Below the pieces are notes generated by a model. That model was given only the letters and a program-made list of their open reading frames with translations. It had not been told where the DNA came from and did no database searches. From Lentisphaeria bacterium (GTDB taxonomy: Bacteria > Verrucomicrobiota > Lentisphaeria > Victivallales > Victivallaceae), in assembly GCA_022009855.1 (NCBI GenBank), contig CP091727.1, positions 2,170,001 through 2,234,000 on the forward strand: 64,000 nt of DNA. The letters run 5' to 3'. The translations under genes and the position numbers were made by a program. Each line of letters starts with the position of its first letter. The first letter of the stretch is position 1. This document shows positions 40,275 to 51,439 of the stretch, piece after piece.

Positions 40275-41654
40275 ATGTCTCACGCGAATATCGCCACGCC
40301 CCGGATGTGGAAGTGCGGCACGCTGGTTTACAGCACGGCAGGACTGGTCTCGCTTTTCTGCTGGCTGCTCTGGGGAGATTTCACCTGGGCGATGAAGGAT
40401 CGCGCGGTCGGTCCCTCCGCCACGCTGCTGATCCGGATGTTCGATGTCTCGGACCTGGTCTACACGTTGATCATCGTCGCTTTCCCGAACTTCACGAACA
40501 TCTTTCTCTGTCCGATCGTGAGTTACATTTCCGACCGGCATCGCGGGCGGTTCGGGCGGCGCATACCGTTTCTGATCTTCACGACACCGTTCATCGTTCT
40601 CGGCCTGATCGGTCTCGGATTCACGCCGATGCTGGGCCGGTGGCTCTGCCGGACAATTGGGCCGGAGGTGCTGTCATACAATAGTGCCGGGCTGATCTTC
40701 TTCGGCGTCTTCTGGGTGATGCTGGACTTCGGTACCACGCTGGCCGGCTCGCTGTCGGGCGCGCTGGTCAACGACGTCGTGCCGCCGGAACTGCTCGGGC
40801 GTTTCTTCGCCCTCTTCCGGGCGGCGAGTCTGATCGCCGGAATGCTGTTCAACGCCTTCCTGCTGGGACTGGTGGAAGGCTATTCGCTCTACATTTTCGT
40901 CGGTGTCGGCATCTTCTACGGCATCGGTCTGATCTCTCTCTGTACGAAGGTGAAGGAGGGAAGCTATCCGCCACCGGCGCCCGCCGCCGCATCGGTCGGG
41001 GTGAAAAACACCGTGTTTCGGCCGGTGGAAACCTATTTTCGACAGAGTTTTTCGATTCCGTATTACCGCTGGGTGATTGCCGGACTGGTGTTCAGCTATC
41101 TCGCGGCGGCCCCCTTCAATATCTTCTCCATTTTCTACGCCCAGAGCCTCCAGATGGATATGCACCGGTACGGTCTGCTGATTACGCTCACCTATGCGGT
41201 TTCGCTGGTGATGAGCTATTTCCTCGGGATGCTGGCGGACCGTTTTCACCCGCTGCGCACCAGTCTGGCGGCGCAGGCGCTCTATCTGGTGACGATGCTG
41301 GCCGGCTGGTTCTCGGTGACCGGAGACACCTCCTTCGGCGTGCTGCTGGTGATTCACGGAATCATCTCCGGCTGCTTCTTCACGCTCTCGGCTTCACTCG
41401 GGCAGAAGCTTTTCCCGCGCGAACTCTTCGCCCAGTTCAATTCCGCTTTTGCAATGCTGCTGGCGATCGGCAACGTCGTTCTCGGACCGCTCTTCGGCTG
41501 GCTGCTCGACCATCTGGCGCGGAACTACCGGTACACCTTTCTCTTCGGCGCGATCCTGACCGCGCTGAGCGTCATTTCGCTGTGGAAGGTGTTCCGCGGC
41601 TACCTTGCCTGCGGCGGTGACGCGGCCTATACGCCTCCCGACCCGGGAGAGTGA
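40275..41654 (+). CDS. MFS transporter of the GPH (sugar:cation symporter) type
   Basis: Intact, 459 residues, ATG 40275 after AAAAGGAG. Twelve transmembrane segments. The N-terminal half has the GPH-like cytosolic loop IVSYISDRHRGRFGRRIPFL, then ALVNDVVPPELLGRFFALF; the second half repeats it with YFLGMLADRFHPLRTS and LGQKLFPRELFAQFNSAF. It probably imports a uronide or sugar released by the upstream lyase. Regulation may come from the AraC gene at the head of the locus. Confidence 0.88.
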   Translation: MSHANIATPRMWKCGTLVYSTAGLVSLFCWLLWGDFTWAMKDRAVGPSATLLIRMFDVSDLVYTLIIVAFPNFTNIFLCPIVSYISDRHRGRFGRRIPFLIFTTPFIVLGLIGLGFTPMLGRWLCRTIGPEVLSYNSAGLIFFGVFWVMLDFGTTLAGSLSGALVNDVVPPELLGRFFALFRAASLIAGMLFNAFLLGLVEGYSLYIFVGVGIFYGIGLISLCTKVKEGSYPPPAPAAASVGVKNTVFRPVETYFRQSFSIPYYRWVIAGLVFSYLAAAPFNIFSIFYAQSLQMDMHRYGLLITLTYAVSLVMSYFLGMLADRFHPLRTSLAAQALYLVTMLAGWFSVTGDTSFGVLLVIHGIISGCFFTLSASLGQKLFPRELFAQFNSAFAMLLAIGNVVLGPLFGWLLDHLARNYRYTFLFGAILTALSVISLWKVFRGYLACGGDAAYTPPDPGE

Positions 41655-41917
41655 ACGGCGTTCCGGTTTCCCGGCGGCGGCGGGTGTGAGTTCGGCGGAC
41701 CGCAGCGAACTCTGTCCTCGGAGCGTGGAAGGTGGGCGGAATGTTTCCGTCTTTCCGGACATCCTGCCCGCTTCAGGGGCGGTGCACATTGCCGGGTCGG
41801 TATCGAACAGGGGAACCTCCTGTTCCCGGCATTGCCGGGTTCTCGGTCGAAAAAACGGTTTGAATCTTTGCCGAAGGTGCGCTATCTTATGCCGTTCAAC
41901 AGCGGGAGGAAATCTCT

Positions 41918-43361
41918 ATGGCGCGATTTTCCGGGGCGGCGTTCCGTCTCGTGGAGCGGCGGATGACCGCTTCCCTGGTGGCCGCGGGCGTCTGCCTGAC
42001 GCTGCTGCTGCCCGGCGACGTCCTCTGGATCAATGACGAACCGGCGCTGATCCTGCTGGCGATGGAGGCCAACCGCGCCGGGGTTCCCGCATCGGCGGGA
42101 TTGCCGGGCACGGTCGGCATCTGCTACGGCCCCCTTGCGGTCTGGTTCTATCAACTGCTGCTCTTCTGCACGGCGCATCCGATCCTGCTGGTGACGATCA
42201 AGAGCACGCTGGTGATGCTGGTCTCTCTCGCGGCGATTCAGCGGCTCGGGAAGGAGCTGCGCTTCGACTGGCGTCTCTTCGGGGCGCTCTTCCTCCTGAA
42301 CCCCTTTCTCTGGCACGCCAACCGGATTCTGTGGGACAACGTGCTGCTGCTGCCGCTCGTCTGCTGGCTGTTCGCGCTGCTCCCGGCCTACTGGCGCCGC
42401 GGTTCTCCGCGAACGCTTGCCGGAATCGTCGCGCTGCTGGGCGGGATGTTCTGGCTGCATCCGATGTCCGCGCCGCTCATCGGCGCATTCGGAATCACGC
42501 TCCTCTTCCGGCCGGACCTGCTCCGCCGGGACCGCTGGAAGCTGGCGGCTGCCGGACTTGCGCTCCTGCTGGTCGTCGGTGCCATCCTCCTCCATGCCGA
42601 ATTCGGGCGGCAGGGAATTCCCCCGGGGGAGGGGGCCGGAATTGAACCCCTCTGGAATCTGTTATTGTTTCTCTCCGGCGGCGGATATCTCCGCTACTAT
42701 CTGCCCGAGTATCTGCCTTCGGGGTCCGGAGTTGATGTGCTGTTCCGCATTGTGACGCCGCCGGCCGCGGTGGCGGCGGGGGGCGCTGATGCTGCTCGGA
42801 TGCCGGTTCGCATGGATGCGCCCCCGCACCGGCCTGATCCACATGGCCGGACTCTTCGCCATGGCGGCGCTGGTGCTTCATTTCGGCATGGTGTTTCTGC
42901 TGCGGATGCCCCCGTTTCAGCACTACAACACGGCGGCGGCGGTTCCGGGGCTGCTGCTGATGTTTTTCGGATTTTCCGCGATGAAGCGGTTCCGGCGGCC
43001 CGCGGTGCTGACTGCCGGACTGGTTCTGCTGCTGTTCACCGGAAGCGCCCTTCTGATGATCCACCGGCACGGCGGAAGCCGTTCGACCCGGTACGGCGCG
43101 ACGCTGGGCAGCCAGTGGGAGGCGGTGCAGGAGGTCGCGGCGGCGGCCCGCGACGGCGGCGTGATCCTCGAAACCGACGTGCCGAACTACCGGCTGTTTC
43201 CGCATGCATTGCGCGCATTGCTGTTGCTGGAGCAACAGGTGCATCCGTCGCAGGAGCCTCCGGCCGAAGCTCCCTCGCAGATCGCCCGGATCACCTGCCG
43301 TTCCACATCGGAGCCGGAGGGATTTCTCGTGGTTCGCTTCACCGGCAGGAATCCGCAGTGA
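41918..43361 (+). CDS. ArnT/PMT-like multipass membrane glycosyltransferase, one frameshift
   Basis: About 480 residues with 9-11 transmembrane helices. The first loop holds NDEPALILLAMEANRAGVPA, in the place of the catalytic Asp-Glu region of GT39/GT83-type lipid-linked sugar transferases. Helices follow (LLLVTIKSTLVMLVSLAAIQ, LLPLVCWLFALLPAYW), then a periplasmic tail. The break is at G6 42778-42783; five G restores ALMLLGCRFAWMRP. Its 3' end overlaps the convergent GH78 gene by 23 bp. An ArnT role (Ara4N transfer, given arnA/arnD in the window) is possible but the distance is large. An inverted repeat GAACAGG/CCTGTTC lies upstream at 41805-41825. Confidence 0.72.
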
Positions 43362-45448
43362 ACTCCAGTGTACCCCTCCCGGCTGCCGTTTTTTCGTCGC
43401 GGAAATGGAGGATAATGCCCCTCGGCGCGGCGTAGTGTAGCCGGCAACGTTCCCCTGCCTGTTCCAGCCGGGCGCGGAATCGGCCTTCGCCCAGCGGAAT
43501 CTCTCCTTCGCAGAAGGCGAGACCGATCGGGAGCGGATCCAATTTCCAGTGTCCCTTTGCCGCGTCAAGCGGACGAAGTCCGAGTATCGAGGCGAAGTAG
43601 TGGTACAGAATGTGTGAACTCCATGCGTGGCAGTCGGAGCGGGGATTGCGGAAGTTTTCCGGCAGAGTCCGGAGCCCCAGTTTCTCCATGCCGAACCATT
43701 TCTCCAGCCGTTTCCGGAAAGATCGCCGCGCCGGAGGCGCCGGACCGCTTCGAGGTAGTAGAAGGAGAAGCTGACACTGCACTCCGCCGCCCCCGGCAGG
43801 TCGGGGCGTAATGGGGCAGACGCTCCGAAAGCGTTGCCAGTACCTGCGCATGTTCACTGAAGACGGTGTGCGCCTCATCTTCCGCATATCCGGTGCCGGG
43901 CACCTCGTAGACCACGCGGATCGCCGCCGCGCTCTCATCGGCGGAGGCGCGGTATTCGGCGGCATGGCCGGGATCCAGAAACTCCATCGCTTCGAGCGCG
44001 AGCAGATGGAAGAGGTTCAGCGAACAGTCTCCCGGCGGCATGCCGTGATCCCAGGACGCCACCCAGTCGAGATAATTCCAGCCGGGATCGCCGTCGTGCC
44101 ACTCGGGGCTCCCGCCTTCGTCCAGCCCGGAAAGTGCACGAGACCATTTTTCCGGTGCTGTCGGAAGTAGCGGAGAATTCCCCGTGCGCAGTCGAGCCTC
44201 GGCAGCACCTCCTCCCTGCCGCGCCATTCGGCCAGATCGCGCAGCATGAGGATGTAGATCAGCGCGAACGAGGGGATCACCTGCGCCACCCGCGACGGTG
44301 TGCGCGAGGGAATCATGCCGCAGGGATAGCGGGAGTCGGCGAACTGGGTGAGCGCATTGCGGAGCAGCCGGGTGTCCCGGGTGGTTACCAGGGTGACCAG
44401 CGCTTCCAGCCGGGTGTCGCTGACGTACTGCATCTGTTCGAAGAAGGGGCAGTCCAGGAAGGTGTCGGCGGAACACAGCTCCAGTGTGTGCCAGGCGAGC
44501 TCCAGCGCACGGTCAAGTTCCGGCTCCGCCGTTTTCGCCCGCCATGCCCGCTCCCACGGATAACCGACGGAACGGAACTTCACCTCCTCCAGTTCTGCGG
44601 AACCGGTGAACTCCAGCAGCAGGAATCGTCCCGCCTGCGGCCGGCAGTCGAACCAGCGGACCGGTTCCCCGGGAAGTTCGATTTCCGTGCCGTTGCCGAT
44701 CCACTCCCTGCCTTCGAATTCCGCCCGGTTGCCTTTGTCGCCGGTGAGGGCGGGGCGTTGAAAGGTGCCCGGCCGGTAGAGGCTCTCGGTCCAGCGGAGC
44801 GTCACTTTGCCGCGTCCGCGAAAGCGATATTCTCCCCGGACGAAGACGTAGTCGTCGAAGACGATCAGCATGCCGTTCCCCGGGCGGGGCACCCGGCGGA
44901 ATCGGGTTTCGGGAACCGACCGGAGCGGCGGAATTTCACGGGGAAACAACTGCCGGGCATCCGGTTCGAAAATGACCGGTTCCCAGCTGCCGCCGCGCCC
45001 TTCGAGGATGTGGAAATTCGCCTCCCGGGAAACCCGTGCATGGGGCGACGCGCCCCAGTCGGGGGAACGGCGCCTCCCAGCGGACATGTTCCATCTCCTG
45101 CCACTCCCACGGACCGGTGAGAAGTTCGGAGTACGCGTAGAAGCCGTGCGAAATCGAACACTGCCCGTGCGCGGCCAGTTTCGGCCCGAAGAGAAACAGC
45201 CGCGCGGTCAGCGTGTAGTCGCCGGGGGCGAGGTCGCACGCATACTCCTCCTCGTGCCAGCGCGCCGTCGTGCCGCGGCAGGGCCCCTCCGTAAGCGGCT
45301 CTCCGTTCAGAAAGAGATCGGCGTGTTCATCGGCGGAGAAGCGGAGGCGGAACCGCCGCTTTCCCGCCAGATGGAAGCGGGTGCGGAATACGACTGCGGA
45401 AGGCGGGGTGATCTCCCGCGACGGCTTCATCCAGAGCAGCGGCTTCAT
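43339..45448 (-). CDS. Alpha-L-rhamnosidase-like glycoside hydrolase (GH78), several frameshifts
   Basis: About 700 residues, start ATG 45448. N-terminal beta domains (FRTRFHLAGKRRFRLRFSAD, HADLFLNGEPLTEGPCRG) precede the (alpha/alpha)6 barrel: CSADTFLDCPFFEQMQYVSD has the general-acid region, then DSRYPCGMIPSRTPSRVAQV, PGWNYLDWVASWDHGMPPGD and NPRSDCHAWSSHILYHYFAS, both GH78 hallmarks, and a C-terminal beta domain. Breaks lie near 45065, 44130, 43800 and 43720. No signal peptide is visible. It is the last gene of locus 3, 9 bp after the pseudopilin, and points to a rhamnose-containing polymer such as pectin rhamnogalacturonan or ulvan. Confidence 0.82.
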
Positions 45449-45457
45449 GATGGGCGG

Positions 45458-46266
45458 TCAGTTGTCGTCGGAGAGTTGAAGATTCTGGTCGTAGGAGACG
45501 GTGACCTGCGGCAGTGCATTCAGCAGGGCTTCCCGGTTCAGGGGAATCGACGTGACCGTCGCCGAAGCCGATGTTGGCGAAGTTGCTGTGTCCGCGCCAG
45601 ATGGCGCCGAGGTGTGCCGCCCGGTTTCCACCAGCGTGTTCCGCTTGAAGTAGTCGATCGACTGTCCGCGGCGGGTGGTGGCGCCGCCGCAGACGGTGTC
45701 CGCCATCACCAGAGTTTTGGAGGGCAGGCGCATCCGTCCCGGCAGAAAAACGGCGTGCGAACTGTTCACGTAGTAGTCGTAGTTGCCGAGCTGGGTGATG
45801 AAAGGTTCCACATTGTTCTGTTTGTGAAAACCGAAAACATTCCAGGTCGGATGCGGCGTCGCGTTCTGCGGCACCAGCGGACAGCTTGCGACCTTCCAGG
45901 CGGAGAGAGGTAGCCGTTCCCGTTCGTCGGAAGACAGTTGGAAATGGAGTAGGCCCGCGTGAGCAGGGTGAACCAGGTTTCGTAGGTCGTTCCGTACGGC
46001 ACGGAGACCGGCATGATTCCCTGATTGTCGTCGGCGTAGGCGATCTGCGCGAGCATGACCTGCTTCTGGCGGCTCATGCATTCGGTCTTTTTCGCGGACT
46101 GGCGCGCCTTCTGCAGCGCGGGCAGCAGCATCCCGGCGAGGATGGCGATGATCGCGATGACGATGAGGAGTTCGATCAGGGTAAAACTTCGTCTCCTCTG
46201 CCGCCGGAGGGAACTTTCTTCCGCAAATGCGATTGATGACTGGCTGGAACGAAAGAGATGCAGCAT
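45458..46266 (-). CDS. Type II secretion-like pseudopilin with H-X9-DG, frameshifts
   Basis: About 265 residues. The leader (RRQRRR) and helix FTLIELLIVIAIIAIL are followed by LLPALQKARQSAKKTECMSR. The body includes WNVFGFHKQNNVEPFITQLG. The tail, after correcting two breaks near 45600, contains GHSNFANIGFGDGHVDS, the H-X9-DG motif. Another break lies near 45905. It sits inside the carbohydrate operon between the GH42-like and GH78 genes, not at a secretion locus. It is the third such pseudopilin in the window. Confidence 0.82.
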
Positions 46267-46307
46267 GATGATGCCTCCTTGCTGTAACTGTGAATTGTCC
46301 TACTGTA

Positions 46308-49300
46308 TCAATTCAAAAGCGCGGTCTCTCCCCGGCTGAATTCCCGGGTGAAAGAGGAAACCGGGCTATTCGAAACGGTCTGGCCGGAAAACATTTCGCG
46401 GACCCGCCGGGGCTCCGGCAGCCGGATGGTGCGTTTCCCCGGTTGATCGACGCAGACCGCCACCTGCGAACGGTTGGCCCAGATCACGTCGGGCGTATCG
46501 ATGTAGCGGTGAACGCCGGCGGCGGTGGCGAGATTGGCCCAGAAACGGGCGGGCAGATCGATCTGCGTGCAGTAGACCGCGGTCCAGCCGGGATGTCTTT
46601 TCAACGCGACGACCGGATTGTTCCGGCTGTCACGGGCGAGCACCACCATCCCGGGAGCGTCGGGGAGAAAGGCCGGATCGATCCGCTTCTTCGCGCTGCC
46701 GAACTGTTTCCCGCAAGTCCGTCGGTGAAGCCGGGCACATCGGAGAAGGTGAAGTCGCCCGGAATGGAGTGTTTGCTCTTGGCGATCCGGATTCCGGTGA
46801 AGTCTCCGTTCTTCCCTTTCGGTGCGCCGGGACGGTGAGGAAAAGAATCCGCCCCGTTGAAGAAGACCAGAATCCGGTTGCTGTTCTTGAGCTTCTCCAG
46901 CGCCCTGACCTGCGCCGGATCCGGCGCGATGCTGAAGGGGAAGAGCAGCAGTTTATGGTCGGCCAGCCGGTCCAGATCGTCGGTGATGTAGTGACCGAAC
47001 GCCGCGCCGCTCCGGCTCAGCGCGCGGGAGCCGTTCCAGCAGGAACTCCTTCGCCGTGCGCCCGCCGGTGCGCAGGTAGTCCGGTCCGGTGGCGTCGAGC
47101 ACGACGGCGAAGCGGTCGACCGGCGTACGGTCCAGTGCGACCGAGCGGTCGGCACAGCGGGACGAGGTTTGCGATCAGTTTCTGAATCTCCGGGTGATCG
47201 TAACGGTTGGAGGCGACGTTGAACCACCAGGAGCCGCAGCCGTTGACGATGACGTTGGCCAGCTCCTTGGTCTGCTGGAGGCGGTCTCCGGCGAGATCGG
47301 CGGGCTGTCCCCAGGCGACGCCGGCGTTTTTTGTAGGAGATCGAGGTGCGGATGTCGTTCTCATCGATCCAGAGCTTGCCGTGGAGCCGGACGCTGCCGA
47401 CCGGCGTCATGAAGTGGCTGGTGCCCGCTCCGCCGGTCTGCCGGAAGCGGTAGCTGGAGGGGCTGGCGAGAAAGTCGATCGAATCGTCCGCCAGCACCTT
47501 GCCGAGGCTGAAATGCCCCTCGTCCTGCCGTTCCGGAATGTACATGAGATAGCCGTAGAAGACTCCGATCGCCTTGCGTCCGCCGGTCATGCGCCGCGCC
47601 GCCCGGGTGAAGAGGAGGATGGTCTCCGCGGTCAGATCCGAGGTGTAGCGGCTGTAGTCGATCACCTGCTGTTCGAGCCGGGGGTGGCGGAGAATGCCGA
47701 AGCGGCTGGTTTCACGGGAACGGGTGTCCGGAATCTCCGCCGTATCCAGTGTCACGGCAGCGTTGTTCCAGGCGCGGCGAAGCGCTTCGTCACTGCCGTA
47801 TTTTTTCCCTGAGCCAGGCGCGGAATTTTCGTATGTTCGGCGTCGAGAAATCGCTGCGTCCGCCCTGTTTCCGGTCGGTCCACAACAGCCACTCGTCGGT
47901 CGGGCCGGAACCGAGATGGTAGCCTGCCACGCGATCGGCGTAGGGGGAGGTTTCGACGTGGCGGATCAGTTTTTCCAGAGCGGCGAGCGTATCGCGGCGC
48001 CAGAGTTCCGAAGCCCAGCTCGGCGCCGGATTCGGCTGATTGCGGTTGGTGTAGGCGAAAAATTCGGTGATGGTACCATCCTCTTTCCGGATTTTGACCG
48101 TCTCCTCCGGATGTTGCCGGCACCACCAGACCGGCGCGCTCATGACCAGCCGGATGATCAGACGCGCGTCGGGAGCCGCGTTCAGAAAGGTCATCGCCCG
48201 CTGATCCAGCTGGGAGAAGTCGAATTTCTCCGGGGCGATCCAGGCCGGGTTGGCGGTGTCGCGGGTGGAGTCGGTCGGCGTCGCGACGAAGGAGAAGAGG
48301 TTGATCCCGACCTCATGGAAGTTTCGGGCGACGGTCTCCGAAGGGGCGTAGCTCATGTAGGAGATACCGGAATGGGGCTTGCCGTCGAAGAAGAAGGTCG
48401 GCACTCCGTTGTGGAGTTTCACCGCGGCGGTTCCGGCGTTCGGGGAGGGGCGGCGCGGCGTGATGCGGAGCGTCTGGAGCGGGTAGTCCGCATCCACGCT
48501 GTTTCCCTCACTGTCGACTCCCCCGCAAATGGAGGGCGAGCTGGTACTCCCCCGCCCGCGAGGAACTGCGGAATCCGGAGGCGCATGCCTGCGGATGAGA
48601 AGCTTTTTCCCCGCGTTCCCTGCCAGGGGAGGGCGTCGCCGCAGGCGAATCTGCCGTCTCCCGACAGCAGTACCGGACGGGCGGCGGTGACGGAGACCGG
48701 CTGCTTCAGCTCCAGCTTCGGCGAGATGGAGAAGAGCGCTCCCGCTCCGACGGTTTCCGGGAGCCGGATTCCCGAGAGCGAAGCGAGTTCCGGTTGGAGC
48801 CTTTCGGATTCCAGCTGCTCGATCTCCAGCCGATAGGGGATTCCCGGCTGGAAATTGCCGCAGGCGAGGCGGAGAAACGGCAGCGGCCAGGCGAGATCCT
48901 CCGCACGGGATTCACTGGTGACGCTCTGAAGTTTCCACCCTTTGCGGTCGAACCGGAAGGTCTGCATTTCCGCCATTTGAGCCGGAAGCGTCACACTGGT
49001 GCTCTGCCACTGGTTGCGGTCGTTGTCGGTGGTGAACAGAGAAAGTTTGACCGGCACCGGGGAGAGGTTGCGCAGACGGACGGTAAATCCGGTGGCGCGG
49101 CCGATCTTCCGGTTCAGGTCGAGCCCGGAGCCGTCGAACCCCTTGCGGGGGACGAAGCTCCAGAGAATTCGACCGTTTTCCGCATGGAATTCCAGCGCCT
49201 TGAACCGCTGCTTCGCCCGGAAATCCCGCAGCGGACTGCTCCATTGCGCCGGATCATCTCCCGGGCCGTAAAGCCGTTCTCCGGCGGCCGGAAAGGTGGC

Positions 49301-49351
49301 AAGAATGCAGAACATGGCCAGGAGACGTGTGGTGATCGATAAAATCCGCAT
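46308..49351 (-). CDS. Secreted GH42-like beta-galactosidase family protein, many frameshifts
   Basis: About 1,010 residues after repair, start ATG 49351. A signal peptide (MRILSITTRLLAMFCILATF) precedes an N-terminal sandwich (ATGFTVRLRNLSPVPVKLSL), then a TIM barrel: GVPTFFFDGKPHSGISYMSY, RLIIRLVMSAPVWWCRQHPE, VAGYHLGSGPTDEWLLWTD (likely acid/base Glu) and RLHGKLWIDENDIRTSISY (likely nucleophile Glu). A Rossmann-like trimerisation domain follows (LADHKLLLFPFSIAPDPAQV) and a small beta tail. At least six breaks exist (near 48500, 47800, 47335, 47190, 47035, 46690). It is 4 bp after the GH43-like gene. Activity on beta-galactosides is a family guess. Confidence 0.72.
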
Positions 49352-49355
49352 CGAG

Positions 49356-50342
49356 TTACTCCTTCTTTTTTGCTGTGAAATTTCCGGTGATTCCGGCGCA
49401 GATGTTCCAGGTGTGTGCGGCGTTCCGGAATCCGCCCGGCCCGTCCGCCACCGCGGCGAAGAGATACTCCGGCTCCCCGTGTTCATTCAGCAGCAGCTGG
49501 GGGCGTTCCAGAGATCCGAAACGGAACTCCCCGCCGTTCTCGTTCCGGATGGTGCGCGAATAGCCTTTCCCGAGACAGCGCCAGTTGATGCCGTCGTCGG
49601 ATTCGAAGGCGGCTCCCGCATGGAGTTCTCCGGTGATTTCTCCGGTCATATCCTTGGCCAGCATCCGGAACCGTTTCCCGTCGTGCCAGACGAAGGGATC
49701 CTCCACGTTGAATCCCTCCAGTACCGGGTGATCGAGCTTCCGCCGGTAGGGACCCGCGGGAGCATCCGCCTCCGCCAGTCCGATCCGCAGCCCCTGCGGC
49801 GTGTTGCTGCGGTAATAGAGGTAGATCCGCCCGTCCGGGAGCAGGCAGGGGGCGGGATTGGTCACCAGCGCGGCGTCCCACGCGTCCGGCTGCGGCTGCA
49901 GAATCGGTTCCTCGTGCATTCGCCAAGGGCCTTCCGGAGCGGTCGATTCCATGAGGTAGATGCGGATGTTGCGATAGATCTCCGCCAGAAGTTCGGGATT
50001 TCTCGGATCCGGTTCTCCCGGATAGGTCGAACCGATGAAGTAGAGATAGTAGCGCCCGTCCCGGCGGAGAACGGTCGGATTGTGCGCCATCCGCAGACCG
50101 CTGCCCGGTTCCGGCGCGATGTCGCACCGGTAGCGGTACGGTCCTTCCGGCGTATCGGAGACGGCGAGGACGATCCGGCTGCTGAGCAGATACCCCTCGA
50201 GCATCGGAAAGGTCGACGGCCAGCAGGCGGCGAAAAGACAGTATTTCCCGTCGCTGCGGACGGCGGAGCCGCACCAGACCCATTGATCCGGCAGGCGGAA
50301 GCCGCCTGCGGAATTCCAGCTCAACTGCAGAAGTGCATTCAT
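49356..50342 (-). CDS. GH43-like five-bladed beta-propeller glycosidase
   Basis: Intact, 328 residues, no signal peptide. Propeller blades are seen as repeats of the type DGKYCLFAACWPS, DGRYYLYFIGSTYPGEPD, DGRIYLYYRSNT and DGKRFRMLAKDMTGE, with FNVEDPFVWHDGK as the acid/nucleophile-bearing blade. The layout fits GH43 or the related GH117/GH130 families acting on plant or algal oligosaccharides. It is the first gene of locus 3, behind a -10 element (50378-50383) and a direct-repeat operator, and divergent from the AraC gene. Confidence 0.82.
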   Translation of the reverse strand: MNALLQLSWNSAGGFRLPDQWVWCGSAVRSDGKYCLFAACWPSTFPMLEGYLLSSRIVLAVSDTPEGPYRYRCDIAPEPGSGLRMAHNPTVLRRDGRYYLYFIGSTYPGEPDPRNPELLAEIYRNIRIYLMESTAPEGPWRMHEEPILQPQPDAWDAALVTNPAPCLLPDGRIYLYYRSNTPQGLRIGLAEADAPAGPYRRKLDHPVLEGFNVEDPFVWHDGKRFRMLAKDMTGEITGELHAGAAFESDDGINWRCLGKGYSRTIRNENGGEFRFGSLERPQLLLNEHGEPEYLFAAVADGPGGFRNAAHTWNICAGITGNFTAKKKE

Positions 50343-50377
50343 CCCGGTTCTCCGTTCTTGCGTTTGATTTGCTGAAT

Positions 50378-50383
50378 ATTATA
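50378..50383 (-). promoter_or_regulatory. -10 box of polysaccharide locus 3
   Basis: The minus strand reads TATAAT, 36 bp before the GH43-like start. No clear -35 lies upstream; the direct repeats at 50409-50444 occupy the activator position. Confidence 0.5.
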
Positions 50384-50408
50384 CCGGAAAAGAGAAAAAT
50401 GTAAATGC

Positions 50409-50444
50409 ACTTTTTCAAGTAAAGATTGAACTTTTCCGTAAAAG
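50409..50444. promoter_or_regulatory. Candidate AraC operator: imperfect direct repeat, 21-bp spacing
   Basis: ACTTTTTCAAGTAAAG at 50409-50424 is repeated as ACTTTTCCGTAAAAG at 50430-50444, starting 21 bp later. The second copy is also a palindrome (CTTTT-CCGT-AAAAG). It lies just upstream of the -10 of the carbohydrate operon, as expected for class II activation by an AraC protein. Confidence 0.5.
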
Positions 50445-50492
50445 TGAAGGATTCGGGTTGAATTTGGGAAAAACGGTGCGACAGTATACAAC

Positions 50493-51347
50493 ATGGAACG
50501 GATCAACCACATTTACGTCAACCGGCTGAGCTCCTCCGAAGTGGTGGACTCCCTCGATGTCCGGCTGCTCGCCTGCGGACTGGGGGAGAGGATTCACTCC
50601 TGGCCGGTGAATCCGTTTTTCTCCAGCGAGCCCTTCTACCGGATCTACCTGCCGCTGGAAGGGAGTTTCCGGCTGCTTTCCCCGGAGGAGGAACTGGAGC
50701 TGAAGCCGGGGGCGCTCTACCTGATTCCGGCGCTGACGCCGCTGAAATTCATTTCCATTTCCCCCTGCACCCACTACTGGTGCCATTTCCTCTCGGAACG
50801 GCTCCGCTATATTCCCGCGCCGGGGCGGATGTACCGGGTGCGGTGCCGCCCCGCCGTCGGTACGAGGCGGTGTTTCAGGCGCTCTTTTTCCCTGCTCGCC
50901 GGTGCCGATACCATGGCGGCGGCGGTGGAGATCCGGCATCGGATGGATACTCTGCTGCTGCCGTTTCTGGAGGCGGTGCCGCTTTTCGGCGAGCATCCGG
51001 TTTCGGAGGACGGCCGGATCCGGCAGGTACTCGACTATATCGAGGAGCATTTGAAGGAGCCGATCCGCATCGGTACGCTCTGCCGCAGAATCAATATGTC
51101 GGAGTCGGATTTCCTGAAGAAGTTTCACCGCCAGCAGGGGGTGTCGCCGAAGCAGTATATCGTTTCACGGCGGCTTTCCGCCGCAAAGGTACTGCTGATT
51201 CAGAGCGACAAGACGGTTGCCGAAATTGCTTCCGAATGCGGCTACAGCAGCGTCTATTTCTTCTGCCGCCAGTTTCGGAAATATCTGGAGAAATCCCCGG
51301 CCCAGTTTCGCCATTCCCAGCGGGCGGCGGCTCTGCTCGGGCGGTGA
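50493..51347 (+). CDS. AraC family transcriptional regulator with a probable short out-of-frame patch
   Basis: 284 residues. The sensor half is cupin-like (FYRIYLPLEGSFRLLSPEEE, KPGALYLIPALTPLKF). The DNA-binding half is complete: IRIGTLCRRINMSESDFLKK and VAEIASECGYSSVYFFCRQF, then SPAQFRH. Residues about 118-135 (CRPAVGTRRCFRRSF) look wrong; the next frame reads RYEAVFQALF there, so two compensating one-base errors around 50855-50895 are likely. It is divergent from the GH43-GH42-pseudopilin-GH78 operon and probably activates it. Confidence 0.88.
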   Translation: MERINHIYVNRLSSSEVVDSLDVRLLACGLGERIHSWPVNPFFSSEPFYRIYLPLEGSFRLLSPEEELELKPGALYLIPALTPLKFISISPCTHYWCHFLSERLRYIPAPGRMYRVRCRPAVGTRRCFRRSFSLLAGADTMAAAVEIRHRMDTLLLPFLEAVPLFGEHPVSEDGRIRQVLDYIEEHLKEPIRIGTLCRRINMSESDFLKKFHRQQGVSPKQYIVSRRLSAAKVLLIQSDKTVAEIASECGYSSVYFFCRQFRKYLEKSPAQFRHSQRAAALLGR

Positions 51348-51387
51348 GCGCTTCCTTCTCCCGGGAAATTTCTGCCGGAAGCTGGCA

Positions 51388-51416
51388 TTGAAAGCTCTTT
51401 TGTGGTATATTATATA
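51388..51416 (+). promoter_or_regulatory. Promoter of the ClC gene
   Basis: TTGAAA (51388-51393), 17 bp and TATATA (51411-51416), 24 bp before the start codon. Confidence 0.5.
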
Positions 51417-51439
51417 ATTCACGGTAAAACAGGAGAGCG

